A DNA stretch of 35,225 nucleotides from Clostridiales bacterium UBA1779 (GCA_002314565.1 DCGL01000059.1:1-35225), one strand, 5' to 3'. Shown: positions 1 to 7,799, numbered from the stretch's first letter. A program made the numbers and translations. Notes: generated by a model not told the origin, from the sequence alone.

Positions 1-1
1 C

Positions 2-46
2 TGCAAAATCATCGGCGACCTTGCAAAGCAGATGCTGGCAGAATAA
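2..46 (+). CDS. 3' end of an upstream gene (partial)
   Basis: Reading from base 2 gives an open frame to a TAA stop at 44-46, ending CKIIGDLAKQMLAE. It begins outside the window and no function can be read from 14 residues. It precedes trpS by about 100 bases in the same direction. The stretch is too short to exclude chance. Confidence 0.4.
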   Translation, partial: CKIIGDLAKQMLAE

Positions 47-147
47 GTCCATCGGCTGAAAAACGGAAAAACCACGCGTCATAAAGACGGACGGGATATT
101 CCGGCAGACTCAAACCTTTTGAAATAATTAACAGAGAAGGATATATC

Positions 148-1146
148 ATGCTTGACGAAAGAAAGGTTTCTTTTTCCGGCGTTCAGCCCAGCGGAAACCT
201 CACAATTGGAAATTATCTCGGGGCAATCAAAAATTTCCCCGAATTCACCGAAAAATACAAGTGCTTCTACTGCGTCGTTGACGAGCACGCCATCACCGTC
301 CGCCAGAACCCCGCAGAGCTGAGAAGACGAACCTACGAGACTCTTGCCCTCTACATCGCCTGCGGTCTCGACCCCGAAAAGAACACTCTCTACGTTCAGT
401 CCCACGTTCCGGCCCACGCCGAGCTTTCGTGGATACTCAACTGCTACACTATGTTCGGTGAGCTGTCGAGAATGACACAGTTCAAGGACAAGTCCGCAAA
501 GCACGCCGACAACATCAACGCCGGCCTCTTTACCTACCCCGTCCTTATGGCGTCAGACATTCTTCTGTACCAGACCGACGTCGTTCCGATCGGCATCGAT
601 CAGAAGCAGCACGTTGAGCTGACACGCAATATTGCAGAGCGCTTCAACCAGGTTTTCCCCGACACCTTCACGATTCCGGAGCCCATCATTCCCGCCGCCG
701 GCGCCAAGATTATGTCCCTTCAGGAGCCCGACAAGAAGATGAGCAAGTCCGACGAGAACGAAAACGCCGTAGTGCGCATTCTCGACGACCGCGATACGAT
801 TATCCGTAAGTTCAAGCGCGCGGTGACCGACTCCGAAAGCGAAATCCGTATGTCTGACGACAAGCCGGGAGTTTCGAACCTCATCACGATTTACTCCTGC
901 TTCACCGGCAAGACCGTATCTGAGATAGAGAAGGAGTTTGAAGGCCGCGGCTACGGCGAGTTCAAGCTTGCAGTAGGAGAGGCCTGTGCGAACAGACTTG
1001 CCCCGGTTCAGGAGGAGTACCGTCGCATTCTTGCCGACAAGGCATACCTCGAGTCCGTTATGAAGAAGGGCGCCGAGGAGGCCGCGTATTATGCACGCAA
1101 GACGCTGTCGAAGGTGCGCCGCAAAATCGGCTTCGTCAATCTTTAA
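148..1146 (+). CDS. trpS: Tryptophan--tRNA ligase
   Basis: Cytoplasmic class I aminoacyl-tRNA synthetase that charges tRNA-Trp with tryptophan using ATP. The 332-residue length is normal for bacterial TrpRS. The N-terminal SGVQPSGNLTIGNYLGA segment carries the HIGH-equivalent TIGN (residues 19-22), and the KMSKS loop is at 197-201 (KKMSKSDEN). The ATG is preceded by GAAGG at 136-140. The leader of about 100 bases shows no T-box (no conserved AGGGTGG element), so tRNA-responsive control is not evident. It is followed by a repeat-bearing spacer and rimO. The assignment is secure. Confidence 0.97.
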   Translation: MLDERKVSFSGVQPSGNLTIGNYLGAIKNFPEFTEKYKCFYCVVDEHAITVRQNPAELRRRTYETLALYIACGLDPEKNTLYVQSHVPAHAELSWILNCYTMFGELSRMTQFKDKSAKHADNINAGLFTYPVLMASDILLYQTDVVPIGIDQKQHVELTRNIAERFNQVFPDTFTIPEPIIPAAGAKIMSLQEPDKKMSKSDENENAVVRILDDRDTIIRKFKRAVTDSESEIRMSDDKPGVSNLITIYSCFTGKTVSEIEKEFEGRGYGEFKLAVGEACANRLAPVQEEYRRILADKAYLESVMKKGAEEAAYYARKTLSKVRRKIGFVNL

Positions 1147-1154
1147 GGCTGTCC

Positions 1155-1174
1155 GTACGGCGCATAAACGTCCC
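1155..1174 (+). repeat. 20-bp direct repeat, copy 1
   Basis: GTACGGCGCATAAACGTCCC occurs here and again, identically, at 1265-1284, in the spacer between trpS and rimO. The 110-bp period means one unit of 110 bases is bounded by the repeats. Confidence 0.8.
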
Positions 1175-1264
1175 GGACGCCGCCCGGCGTAGAACAACTA
1201 CGCCTTTGCTCTGTCCGAAACGTTTCTGCATCCGTACGTCACGCCTTAGATGAAATATGTACAT

Positions 1265-1284
1265 GTACGGCGCATAAACGTCCC
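1265..1284 (+). repeat. 20-bp direct repeat, copy 2
   Basis: Exact second copy of the 1155-1174 repeat, lying 25 bases before the rimO start. Between the copies lie about 90 bases without a gene. The arrangement could be the scar of a small inserted element or a local duplication. Confidence 0.8.
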
Positions 1285-1309
1285 ATAAATAACACATAAG
1301 GATTTTTAC

Positions 1310-2635
1310 ATGAAAATTGGATTTGTTTCCCTCGGCTGCCCGAAAAACCAGCTTGACACCGAGGTTATGCTTCACGAGCTTATGGAAGCAGGCTATGAAA
1401 TCACGCCTGAAGAGACCGAAGCGGATATAATCATCATCAACACCTGTGCCTTTATCGAATCCGCAAAGCAGGAGGCCATCGACAACATACTCGATATCGC
1501 CTGGCTCAAGAAGAATGCAAAGCTCAAGGGAATCATCGTCACCGGCTGCCTTACCGAGCGTTACCGCGAACAGGTTCTTGAGGAATTCCCCGAAGTTGAC
1601 GGAGTTCTCGGCGTCGGTTCGGTTCACGATATCGTCGAGGCCGTTAAAACGGTCGAAAGAGGAAGAAAGAGATACTCCTCATTCAAGGATAAGGATACCG
1701 TCGCTCTCGGCGGAGAGCGCGTGCTCACGACCCCGAACTGGTGGACTTATCTGAAAATCGGAGAGGGCTGTGACAATCGCTGCGCTTACTGTGCCATTCC
1801 TTATATAAGAGGCAAGTACCGTTCCCGTCCGATTGAGGACCTCGTTGCCGAAGCAAAGCAGCTCGAAGAGCTCGGCGCTCTTGAAATCAATATCATTGCC
1901 CAGGATATCACAAGATACGGAATCGACCTCTACGGTCAGTATTCACTGGACAAGCTGCTGCGTGAGCTCACAAAGGCCACAAAACGCCCGTTTTTCAGAC
2001 TCCTTTACTGCTATCCCGACAAGATTACAGACGGGCTTATCGCCGAAATACGCGACAATCCCCGCGTTCTCAAATACATAGATATGCCCCTGCAGCATAT
2101 CACCGACCGTATGCTGACCGCCATGAACCGTCACGGCGACTCGGCAATGATACGGGACAGAATCGCGGCTCTTCGCCGCGAGGTTCCCGGCATCATCATC
2201 AGAACGACCTTTATCACCGGTTTCCCCGGTGAGACCGAAGAGGATTTCGAAGAGCTCTGTAAGTTTGTCAAAGAGACGAAATTCGACCGCCTGGGCGTGT
2301 TCCCGTATTCACGTGAAGAGGGAACTCCGGCTGCCGATTTCCCCGACCAGATTGACGAACAGGTCAAGCAGGACCGTGCCGACATCATTATGCAGGCACA
2401 GGCGCTCATCAGTGAGCAGCACAACAAAGCTTTCATCGGCAGGACGCTTCGCGTTCTCGTTGAAGACTTCGACGCCGTTTCCGAATCCCATTTCGGACGC
2501 AGCTATGCCGATGCCCCCGAAATTGACGGCAAAATTTACTTCAAGGCAAAGCGCCGCATCGTTCCCGGTCACATCGTTGACGTAAAAATCACCGAGGTGC
2601 TCGATTACGACCTGGTCGGCGAGGCAATTATATGA
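1310..2635 (+). CDS. rimO: Ribosomal protein S12 methylthiotransferase RimO
   Basis: Radical-SAM enzyme that adds a methylthio group to an aspartate of ribosomal protein S12. It is 441 residues long, normal for the family. The N-terminal UPF0004 domain has its three cluster cysteines at C10 (SLGCPKN), C46 (NTCAF) and C80 (VTGC). The radical-SAM CxxxCxxC is C154, C158, C161 (GCDNRCAYCAIP). A TRAM-type RNA-binding tail follows residue about 375. The opening KIGFVSLGCPKNQLDTE is typical of RimO rather than MiaB. AAGG at 1299-1302 precedes the ATG. Its last four bases overlap pgsA, implying translational coupling. Confidence 0.95.
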   Translation: MKIGFVSLGCPKNQLDTEVMLHELMEAGYEITPEETEADIIIINTCAFIESAKQEAIDNILDIAWLKKNAKLKGIIVTGCLTERYREQVLEEFPEVDGVLGVGSVHDIVEAVKTVERGRKRYSSFKDKDTVALGGERVLTTPNWWTYLKIGEGCDNRCAYCAIPYIRGKYRSRPIEDLVAEAKQLEELGALEINIIAQDITRYGIDLYGQYSLDKLLRELTKATKRPFFRLLYCYPDKITDGLIAEIRDNPRVLKYIDMPLQHITDRMLTAMNRHGDSAMIRDRIAALRREVPGIIIRTTFITGFPGETEEDFEELCKFVKETKFDRLGVFPYSREEGTPAADFPDQIDEQVKQDRADIIMQAQALISEQHNKAFIGRTLRVLVEDFDAVSESHFGRSYADAPEIDGKIYFKAKRRIVPGHIVDVKITEVLDYDLVGEAII

Positions 2636-3237
2636 GTAAGCTGAATCTTCCGAACAGACTGACTCTTTTCCGTCTGATTCTGGTTCCCTTTGTCGTTGCA
2701 ATCATCGTTCTGCCCGAATCTCTAATTCCCGGCAGGATTTCTTCGCTCATAGCCCTGGCGCTTTTTATCGTTGCCTCGGTGACCGATGCGATTGACGGTC
2801 ATATTGCCCGTTCCCGCAATCTCATCACCGATTTCGGCAAATTTCTCGACCCGCTTGCCGACAAATTTCTCGTTATCGGCGTAATGATGGCTTTGGTTTA
2901 CCGCTATGACAGCCTGCGTTCCTGGTTTTTCTGGGTTATGCTCGTCGTCGTTTTCAGGGAACTTGCGGTCACGTCTCTGCGCCTGATGATCTCCTCGGGC
3001 GAAAATCACATCGTCCTCGCCGCCGGAAAGCTCGGCAAAATAAAAACCGTCTGCCAGATGGTCTGCCTCTGCGCAGTGCTTTTTGAGCCTGCCGTTTACA
3101 GCTTCGCGGGACTTGAAAAGCTCGCCGTTTGGCCTCCTTTAACACTCGTATTCTCGGCACTCACGCTTATATTCACTCTTTGGTCCGGTATAGATTATTT
3201 CGTCAAATACGGAAAATATCTCGACAGCTCCAAATGA
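2632..3237 (+). CDS. pgsA: CDP-diacylglycerol--glycerol-3-phosphate 3-phosphatidyltransferase
   Basis: Integral membrane enzyme that makes phosphatidylglycerophosphate, the committed step to phosphatidylglycerol and cardiolipin. The CDP-alcohol phosphotransferase signature is complete: D52, D55-G56, A59-R60, G69, D73 and D77 (TDAIDGHIAR...GKFLDPLAD). Several hydrophobic segments run through its 201 residues. It starts with an ATGA overlap on rimO, a gene pair seen in many Clostridia. A hairpin terminator follows within 40 bases, so rimO-pgsA is a closed unit. Confidence 0.94.
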   Translation: MSKLNLPNRLTLFRLILVPFVVAIIVLPESLIPGRISSLIALALFIVASVTDAIDGHIARSRNLITDFGKFLDPLADKFLVIGVMMALVYRYDSLRSWFFWVMLVVVFRELAVTSLRLMISSGENHIVLAAGKLGKIKTVCQMVCLCAVLFEPAVYSFAGLEKLAVWPPLTLVFSALTLIFTLWSGIDYFVKYGKYLDSSK

Positions 3238-3242
3238 ATTTA

Positions 3243-3274
3243 TCCGGGGCTTAAAAAAGTCCCGGAATTTTTTT
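3243..3274 (+). terminator. Rho-independent terminator after pgsA
   Basis: An 8-bp stem TCCGGGGC/GTCCCGGA (one G-U pair) with an 8-nt A-rich loop is followed by a T run at 3268-3274. It lies directly after the pgsA stop. Confidence 0.85.
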
Positions 3275-3284
3275 AAAAAAAATC

Positions 3285-3313
3285 TGTAACATATCTGCAG
3301 GCAACCCTGTCTT
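3285..3313 (+). promoter_or_regulatory. Candidate ECF-type promoter of the sigma gene
   Basis: TGTAAC (3285-3290) and TGTCTT (3308-3313) are 17 bases apart, just upstream of the ECF sigma gene. The AAC core upstream and GTC core downstream fit ECF-type promoters, so autoregulation is plausible. There is no good sigma-A pair in this gap. This is inference from motif form only. Confidence 0.4.
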
Positions 3314-3376
3314 TATGGGCAGAGAGGAAAGAAACGGATGATTACCGGCTTTCGCCTGCGGGGAAGGAGAGCTATT

Positions 3377-3928
3377 TTGGAAGACAGCAAAATAGTCGAA
3401 CTTTTCTGGAAACGTTCAGAGTCTGCGATAATGGAGACCGCAAAAAAATACGGCAGCATGCTGCAGCGGCTTTCCGAATCGGTTCTTCATTCGGCACAGG
3501 ACGCCGAAGAATGCGTCAACGATTCCTATATTTCTGCCTGGAATTCGATGCCGGAAAACAGACCCTGCTATCTCGGAGCCTATATGGCGAAAATCACGAG
3601 AAATCATTCGCTCAACCTGCTTGAGAAGAAAAACGCCCTGAAGCGTCAGGGCGAAGACCTGATTTACGACGAGCTTGCCGACGTCCTCGAGGACCCGGAG
3701 TCCCCTGCAAACTGGGAAGACAGCAAGGCTCTGACGGATGCAATCAACGGGTATCTTGCAACGCTGACAGCGGATAAAAGGGCAATATTCGTCCGCCGCT
3801 ACTTCTTCAACGACAGCGAAGACAAAATTGCAAAGGATTTCGGTCTGAAATCCGGAAACGTCAGAATTATACTTCACCGTTTGCGGCTGGGGCTTAAATT
3901 GATTCTTGAGAAGGAGGAACTGCTGTGA
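3377..3928 (+). CDS. ECF-family RNA polymerase sigma factor
   Basis: Sigma-70 family, extracytoplasmic-function type: a region 2 segment (about residues 8-75, with DAEECVNDSYISAWNSMP and KITRNHSLNLLEK) and a region 4 helix-turn-helix (about 125-183, with DKIAKDFGLKSGNVRIILHRLR). I place the start at TTG 3377, seven bases after GGAAGGAG, because it gives the common family opening MEDSKIVELFWKRSE. An ATG at 3338 with GAGAGGAAAG before it is in frame and would add 13 residues not typical of the family. The stop overlaps the next gene's GTG. It probably directs transcription in response to an envelope signal; its regulon cannot be read here. Confidence 0.88.
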   Translation: MEDSKIVELFWKRSESAIMETAKKYGSMLQRLSESVLHSAQDAEECVNDSYISAWNSMPENRPCYLGAYMAKITRNHSLNLLEKKNALKRQGEDLIYDELADVLEDPESPANWEDSKALTDAINGYLATLTADKRAIFVRRYFFNDSEDKIAKDFGLKSGNVRIILHRLRLGLKLILEKEELL

Positions 3929-4566
3929 TAGATAACAATGAAAACAGAAATAAGAAGCAGCAGTTCTACCGCGCAATCGGCGACATCCGCGATTATTACG
4001 TCGCTGAGGCTGAAGCAACCGCCGCAAAGAAGCGTGAAGAAGGACGCAGAAGAAACTACGTTCTCGCTCTTGTTGCAGCTACTCTGTCACTTACGGTAAT
4101 CGCCGTTACAATCGCGGCAAACCGTACGGACGGCAATCAGAGCATACCTCAGGATACAGTGGCTGCGGAAAGCATGCAGGCCGACACCGAAGCGGTTTCA
4201 GATGATAAAATCTCTTTTCTGAATTCCGCAGACTGTTCTTCATATTCGGTTTCTTCAGTTGATTTTTACGACGGAGACATCAAGCTTATCTGGTCATACA
4301 AGGGAAGCGATACTCTGTACTGTATGAAACTGAGTGATTCTGAAGCCATCGGCATTGAAAAATGTCAGAGCGGTGCCCGACGCCTTGAAAGCGGTGAAGA
4401 AACCACGGACCTGCGCGTATGGATCTGCGACAGAACAGGCACGGTTGAAACTCCTTTCCTTTCACAGAACAACGGAAATCTTGAATACGGAAAGATTTTC
4501 GATTACAATCCCGAATACGAAATGACGGACAGCACTCTGTCCTTTCTGACGGGCTTGCTGACATAA
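3925..4566 (+). CDS. Membrane protein, probable anti-sigma factor
   Basis: 213 residues starting at GTG 3925, with AAGGAGG at 3911-3917 and a 4-nt overlap with the ECF sigma gene. A charged cytoplasmic stretch (1-48) is followed by one membrane helix (about 49-71, NYVLALVAATLSLTVIAVTI) and an extracytoplasmic domain of about 140 residues with no motif I recognise. Topology and tight coupling to the sigma gene fit an anti-sigma factor that holds the sigma at the membrane. No zinc-binding HxxxCxxC anti-sigma motif is visible, so the role rests on context. Confidence 0.6.
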   Translation: MIDNNENRNKKQQFYRAIGDIRDYYVAEAEATAAKKREEGRRRNYVLALVAATLSLTVIAVTIAANRTDGNQSIPQDTVAAESMQADTEAVSDDKISFLNSADCSSYSVSSVDFYDGDIKLIWSYKGSDTLYCMKLSDSEAIGIEKCQSGARRLESGEETTDLRVWICDRTGTVETPFLSQNNGNLEYGKIFDYNPEYEMTDSTLSFLTGLLT

Positions 4567-4576
4567 AAGAATTATA

Positions 4577-4623
4577 GCGTGAAACATTTTGAAATCCGTA
4601 TCTAAAATATGCTTGTTTCACGC
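4577..4623 (+). promoter_or_regulatory. Leader hairpin 1 (10-bp arms)
   Basis: GCGTGAAACA (4577-4586) pairs perfectly with TGTTTCACGC (4614-4623) across 27 bases. There is no T run after it, so it is not a standard terminator. A second hairpin begins two bases later. Confidence 0.6.
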
Positions 4624-4624
4624 C

Positions 4625-4650
4625 CACTTTGTGCCTTTTGGCACAAAGTG
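4625..4650 (+). promoter_or_regulatory. Leader hairpin 2 (11-bp perfect stem, TTTT loop)
   Basis: CACTTTGTGCC (4625-4635), loop TTTT, GGCACAAAGTG (4640-4650). It ends a few bases before the AAGAAAGG ribosome site of the VWA lipoprotein gene. It could be a transcript-stabilising or attenuating structure, or a DNA palindrome bound by a regulator. Confidence 0.65.
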
Positions 4651-4673
4651 CGAAGAAAGGAATGGATATTATT

Positions 4674-6218
4674 ATGAAAAACAGTAATTTTGCAAAGATT
4701 ATCACATTATTCGCACTTTCAGCCATCCTTCTTTCAACTCTCGCATCCTGTGGGGGAGTGGCATACGAAGGCTCTTATTCATCGGATTATTATTCTGCCG
4801 AAAAGGAAGACGTTTACGGAAACGAAGACCCTTCAATTCCCGTTGAAATCAGACTTGAAGAAAACCGTGAGATAAAGACTGCGGATAATGCGGTTTCCAC
4901 CTTCTCGGCTGACGTCGACACCGCCTCCTACACCCTGTTCCGCAGCCTCGTTCAGAACGGAATTTCTTACACAGACCTGCTTGAAAACTACGCAGGCTGG
5001 TTCCGTACTGAGGAATTCATCAATTACTTCGATTACTCTTCTTACAAAGAAGCCGCTGACGGCGAGCTTTTCGGAGTTAACTCAACGGTTGTCAAGTGTC
5101 CGTGGAATGAAGAACGTTATCTGCTCGTTCTCGGCCTTGCCGCTGACAGCACAATTCCCGAAACCGTTTCAGCCGGGAACAATTACGTATTTCTTGTAGA
5201 CGTATCCGGTTCCATGGCTTCAGTTAACAAGCTGCCGCTTCTTCAGAAGGCGCTTAATAAGCTTACGGAAAGTCTCGGTGATGACGATATTATCTCCATC
5301 GTAACGTATGCCGGGAAGGAAAGAGTCGTTCTTGAGGGCTGCTCGGGTGCTGAAAAGGATAAAATTCTAAAGGCTGTAGACGATCTCAGAGCATCGGGCT
5401 CCACAAACGGCCAGTCAGGAATGCAGAAAGCCTACGAAATAGCAGAGAAGTACTTCATTGAAAACGGCAACAACCGCATTATTATGGCCTCCGACGGTGA
5501 CCTCAACGTGGGTATTTCCTCAGTTGACGGAATCAAGCAGCTCGTTTCCGAGAAAAAAGAAACCGGCGTATATTTGTCGGTTCTCGGCTTCGGCTCCGGC
5601 AATTACCGCGACAGTATTATGGAATCCATCGCAGATAACGGCAATGGTGCCTATTATTACATAGACGGAGAGAGCGAGGCCGAAAAAGTTTTCGGCACTG
5701 ACTTTGCATCAACCATGTTCACCGTGGGAACGGACGTAAAGCTTCAGTTGACCTTCAATACCGAAAATGTTATCAGCTACCGCCAGATCGGTTACGAAAA
5801 CCGTCAGCTTTCCGAGCAGGATTTCACCGATGACTCAAAGGATGCCGGTGAAGTAGGAGCCGGGCACCGTTTAACCGTCATTTACGAGCTCGAGCTTGCC
5901 CCCGAACTCAATGCAGACTCCGATTCCGAACTCTGCAAGCTTGCCATCCGCTACAAAAAGCCGACAGAAGACGAAAGCACTCTTCAGGAAGCCGCTGTCA
6001 CAGCCGCAGTCATCTCAGACGAAATGACTGATGACAGCCTTCTTGCCGTATCCATCGCGGAAACCTGCCTCTTGCTTCGCGGCAGTGAATACATAAAGAC
6101 GAAGCTGAATCTGCTTGACGTAATCACCACTCTCTCGGACATCACCTCGGACAACACTGACGTCAGCGAATTCAAGGATCTCATCCGCACACTCATCAAT
6201 TCTCAGATGGCACAGTAA
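4674..6218 (+). CDS. VWA-domain lipoprotein (YfbK-like, DUF3520)
   Basis: 514-residue predicted lipoprotein. The signal peptide (MKNSNFAKII..., hydrophobic to residue 22) ends in the lipobox LASC with C26 as lipidation site. The order is that of YfbK-type proteins: an N-terminal VWA-associated segment (STFSADVDTASYTLFR, about 75-145), a von Willebrand A domain with MIDAS motif DVSGS at 176-180 (about 170-350), and a C-terminal DUF3520-like region. VWA domains bind metal and mediate protein-protein contacts; the partner is unknown. I chose ATG 4674 because it begins the signal peptide; upstream in-frame starts would add hydrophilic residues encoded partly in a hairpin. It follows the sigma/anti-sigma pair, so it may be a target or sensor of that system (inference). 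Confidence 0.88.
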   Translation: MKNSNFAKIITLFALSAILLSTLASCGGVAYEGSYSSDYYSAEKEDVYGNEDPSIPVEIRLEENREIKTADNAVSTFSADVDTASYTLFRSLVQNGISYTDLLENYAGWFRTEEFINYFDYSSYKEAADGELFGVNSTVVKCPWNEERYLLVLGLAADSTIPETVSAGNNYVFLVDVSGSMASVNKLPLLQKALNKLTESLGDDDIISIVTYAGKERVVLEGCSGAEKDKILKAVDDLRASGSTNGQSGMQKAYEIAEKYFIENGNNRIIMASDGDLNVGISSVDGIKQLVSEKKETGVYLSVLGFGSGNYRDSIMESIADNGNGAYYYIDGESEAEKVFGTDFASTMFTVGTDVKLQLTFNTENVISYRQIGYENRQLSEQDFTDDSKDAGEVGAGHRLTVIYELELAPELNADSDSELCKLAIRYKKPTEDESTLQEAAVTAAVISDEMTDDSLLAVSIAETCLLLRGSEYIKTKLNLLDVITTLSDITSDNTDVSEFKDLIRTLINSQMAQ

Positions 6219-6235
6219 TATACGGAATTATTCGG

Positions 6236-6263
6236 GCGGCCCTTCGGGGCCGCTTTTCTTTTT
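6236..6263 (+). terminator. Rho-independent terminator after the VWA gene
   Basis: A 7-bp all-GC stem GCGGCCC/GGGCCGC with a TTCG tetraloop is followed by TTTTCTTTTT. It lies 18 bases after the stop. Confidence 0.93.
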
Positions 6264-6264
6264 G

Positions 6265-6395
6265 CCCCCGGACGTTAGCGTGCCGGGGGACGGTTCTCCG
6301 GCACGCAGATGAGAATTCCACACTTGCCTTCCCCGCAGGGGAAAGCTTGCCTTCCCCACGGGGGAAGGTGGCAAAGTCGGCAAGGTCCGACTTTG
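6265..6395. repeat. Composite palindromic intergenic repeat
   Basis: A chain of inverted repeats: CCCCCGG/CCGGGGG (6265-6271, 6283-6289), the competing CGTGCCGG/CCGGCACG (6279-6286, 6298-6305), TTCCCC/GGGGAA near 6330-6343, CCTTCCCC/GGGGAAGG (6350-6357, 6361-6368) and CAAAGTCGG/CCGACTTTG (6372-6380, 6387-6395). The 12-mer CTTGCCTTCCCC occurs twice (6323-6334, 6347-6358 less the last base). The form resembles REP/MITE-like intergenic repeats common in gut Clostridia. No gene is present. Confidence 0.7.
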
Positions 6396-6425
6396 ACGGA
6401 TGAGGCTCCCGCCCCTTAATTTATC

Positions 6426-6454
6426 TTGACTTATTCCCATATAAATAGTATACT
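6426..6454 (+). promoter_or_regulatory. Sigma-A promoter of the CE15-like hydrolase gene
   Basis: TTGACT (6426-6431), a 17-base spacer and TATACT (6449-6454). This is a near-consensus vegetative promoter 28 bases upstream of the ATG, with AGGAGG at 6470-6475. Confidence 0.85.
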
Positions 6455-6481
6455 TATCTCAATAAATTCAGGAGGCCTAAA

Positions 6482-7633
6482 ATGGACTTTTCTATTTTTG
6501 ATTATAACGAAGATCTTATTAAAGTAACCGAGTATAACGTGCTCGGTAAGCTGCCCGACCCCTTCGTCTTTGACGACGGGCACAGAATGACGAGCCCCGA
6601 CGAATGGCCGGCACGCAAAAAAGAAATGATGAAATACGTCGTTGATCTGCAGTACGGCACGATTCCCCCGAAGCCCGAGGTATTCAGAGTCGAAAAAACC
6701 TACGACCATTCATTCCGCATCGTTGCCGGAACGAAAGAGAAGCAGGTTCAGTTTATGATGCGTATCATCGAGAGCCGTTCAAAGCCCACCCGCGTACGCA
6801 CTCCCGTCGTTGACGGCGACCTCTGCTTCAACTACGCTTTCACAGACGGCTGGCTCAAACCCATGCTTGAAAACGAAATTGCTTTTGTAACCTTTGACAG
6901 AACCCAGCTCGCAAACGATATCCGCTACGAAGGCCGCCGCAAGGGGCCGCTTTATGAGGTTTATCCCGAATATACCTTCGGGGCTCTCGGCGCTTGGGCC
7001 TGGGGCTACATGCGCTGCGTCGATGCCCTTGAAGTGATCGGCGGCTACGATTTGTCAACGCTCGCCTTCACCGGACACTCCCGCGGAGGCAAAACCTGCG
7101 CTCTTGCAGGCCTTCTCGACGAGCGTGCAAAGATTGTAAATCCCAACGAAACGAATGCAGGTTCGTGCTCCTGCTACCGCATACATATGAAAGCAATACG
7201 CGAAGACGGTAAGGAACAGGCAAACGAAAACCTCGACGATATCGTCCGCCGCTTCGATTACTGGTTCGGCGAGGGAATGGCCGAATACCGCTATTCGGAA
7301 GAAAAGCTGCCCTTTGACTGCCATTTCATCAAGTCGATGATCGCCCCGCGTATTTTCCTGCTCGGCGAGGCCGCCAGCGACATCTGGACCAACCCCATCG
7401 GCTCATATATGACATCAATGGCCGCAAAAGAAGTATACGACTATCTCGGCTGCGGCGAAAATTTCCGCTGGTATTTCAGACGCGGCATCCACAAGCAGCT
7501 CCCTGAAGACGTCGCAATGCTGGTAGAGAACATCCTGAACCTGCGCGACGGCACGCCTCTGTCGCTTGACAGATATTATAAAACTCCTTTTACCCGTCCC
7601 GAACTTATTTTTGACTGGAAAAAGCCGGAATAA
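6482..7633 (+). CDS. Alpha/beta hydrolase, glucuronoyl esterase (CE15)-like
   Basis: 383 residues with a serine-hydrolase elbow GHSRGGK (nucleophile S200, 198-204), a following PNETNAG...CYRI segment (221-233) like the acid-bearing PQES..CWR region of CE15 glucuronoyl esterases, and a C-terminal histidine H337 (RRGIHKQL). CE15 enzymes cleave ester bonds between glucuronic acid of xylan and lignin alcohols. No signal peptide is visible, so this copy should act in the cytoplasm, perhaps on imported oligosaccharide esters. It has its own promoter and AGGAGG site. The neighbouring dockerin gene supports a fibre-degrading setting. A different acyl esterase specificity is possible. Confidence 0.65.
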   Translation: MDFSIFDYNEDLIKVTEYNVLGKLPDPFVFDDGHRMTSPDEWPARKKEMMKYVVDLQYGTIPPKPEVFRVEKTYDHSFRIVAGTKEKQVQFMMRIIESRSKPTRVRTPVVDGDLCFNYAFTDGWLKPMLENEIAFVTFDRTQLANDIRYEGRRKGPLYEVYPEYTFGALGAWAWGYMRCVDALEVIGGYDLSTLAFTGHSRGGKTCALAGLLDERAKIVNPNETNAGSCSCYRIHMKAIREDGKEQANENLDDIVRRFDYWFGEGMAEYRYSEEKLPFDCHFIKSMIAPRIFLLGEAASDIWTNPIGSYMTSMAAKEVYDYLGCGENFRWYFRRGIHKQLPEDVAMLVENILNLRDGTPLSLDRYYKTPFTRPELIFDWKKPE

Positions 7634-7647
7634 ATGAATAACCCCCG

Positions 7648-7679
7648 CCCCCGGCACAAGCGAAAGCCTGTGCCGGGGG
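7648..7679 (+). terminator. Hairpin, probable terminator after the hydrolase
   Basis: An 11-bp perfect stem CCCCCGGCACA (7648-7658)/TGTGCCGGGGG (7669-7679) with a 10-nt loop, 14 bases after the stop. The following ATATTTATTATG is T-rich but not a clean T run. The CCCCCGGCAC core also appears in the 6265-6305 repeat. Confidence 0.6.
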
Positions 7680-7736
7680 ATATTTATTATGTGTTTCAGT
7701 GAGACAGGGGGACGTTTCATTTTGGGAAAATATATA

Positions 7737-7765
7737 TTGACAGACTCCTTTATTTATATTAAAAT
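7737..7765 (+). promoter_or_regulatory. Sigma-A promoter of the dockerin gene
   Basis: TTGACA (7737-7742), 17 bases, TAAAAT (7760-7765). This is a near-consensus vegetative promoter 35 bases before the ATG. Confidence 0.85.
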
Positions 7766-7796
7766 AAAAATGTAATTCGAAATAAAAAGGAGTCTG
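7741..7796 (+). promoter_or_regulatory. Inverted repeat spanning the -35 box and the ribosome site
   Basis: CAGACTCCTTT (7741-7751) and AAAGGAGTCTG (7786-7796) are perfect 11-base complements. The left arm begins within the -35 hexamer; the right arm contains the AAAGGAG ribosome site of the dockerin gene. From the promoter at 7737-7765 the left arm is not transcribed, so a DNA-level operator or looping site is more likely than an RNA hairpin. Confidence 0.55.
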
Positions 7797-7799
7797 CCA

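Noticed and set aside
47..147. T-box leader for trpS
   Set aside because: The leader is only about 100 bases and lacks the conserved T-box sequence and a terminator hairpin.
553..1197. Long minus-strand open frame across trpS
   Set aside because: It is antisense to a secure gene, has no ribosome site and a composition expected of a codon shadow.
6265..6395. CRISPR array
   Set aside because: The repeats are palindromes of different lengths without regular spacers.
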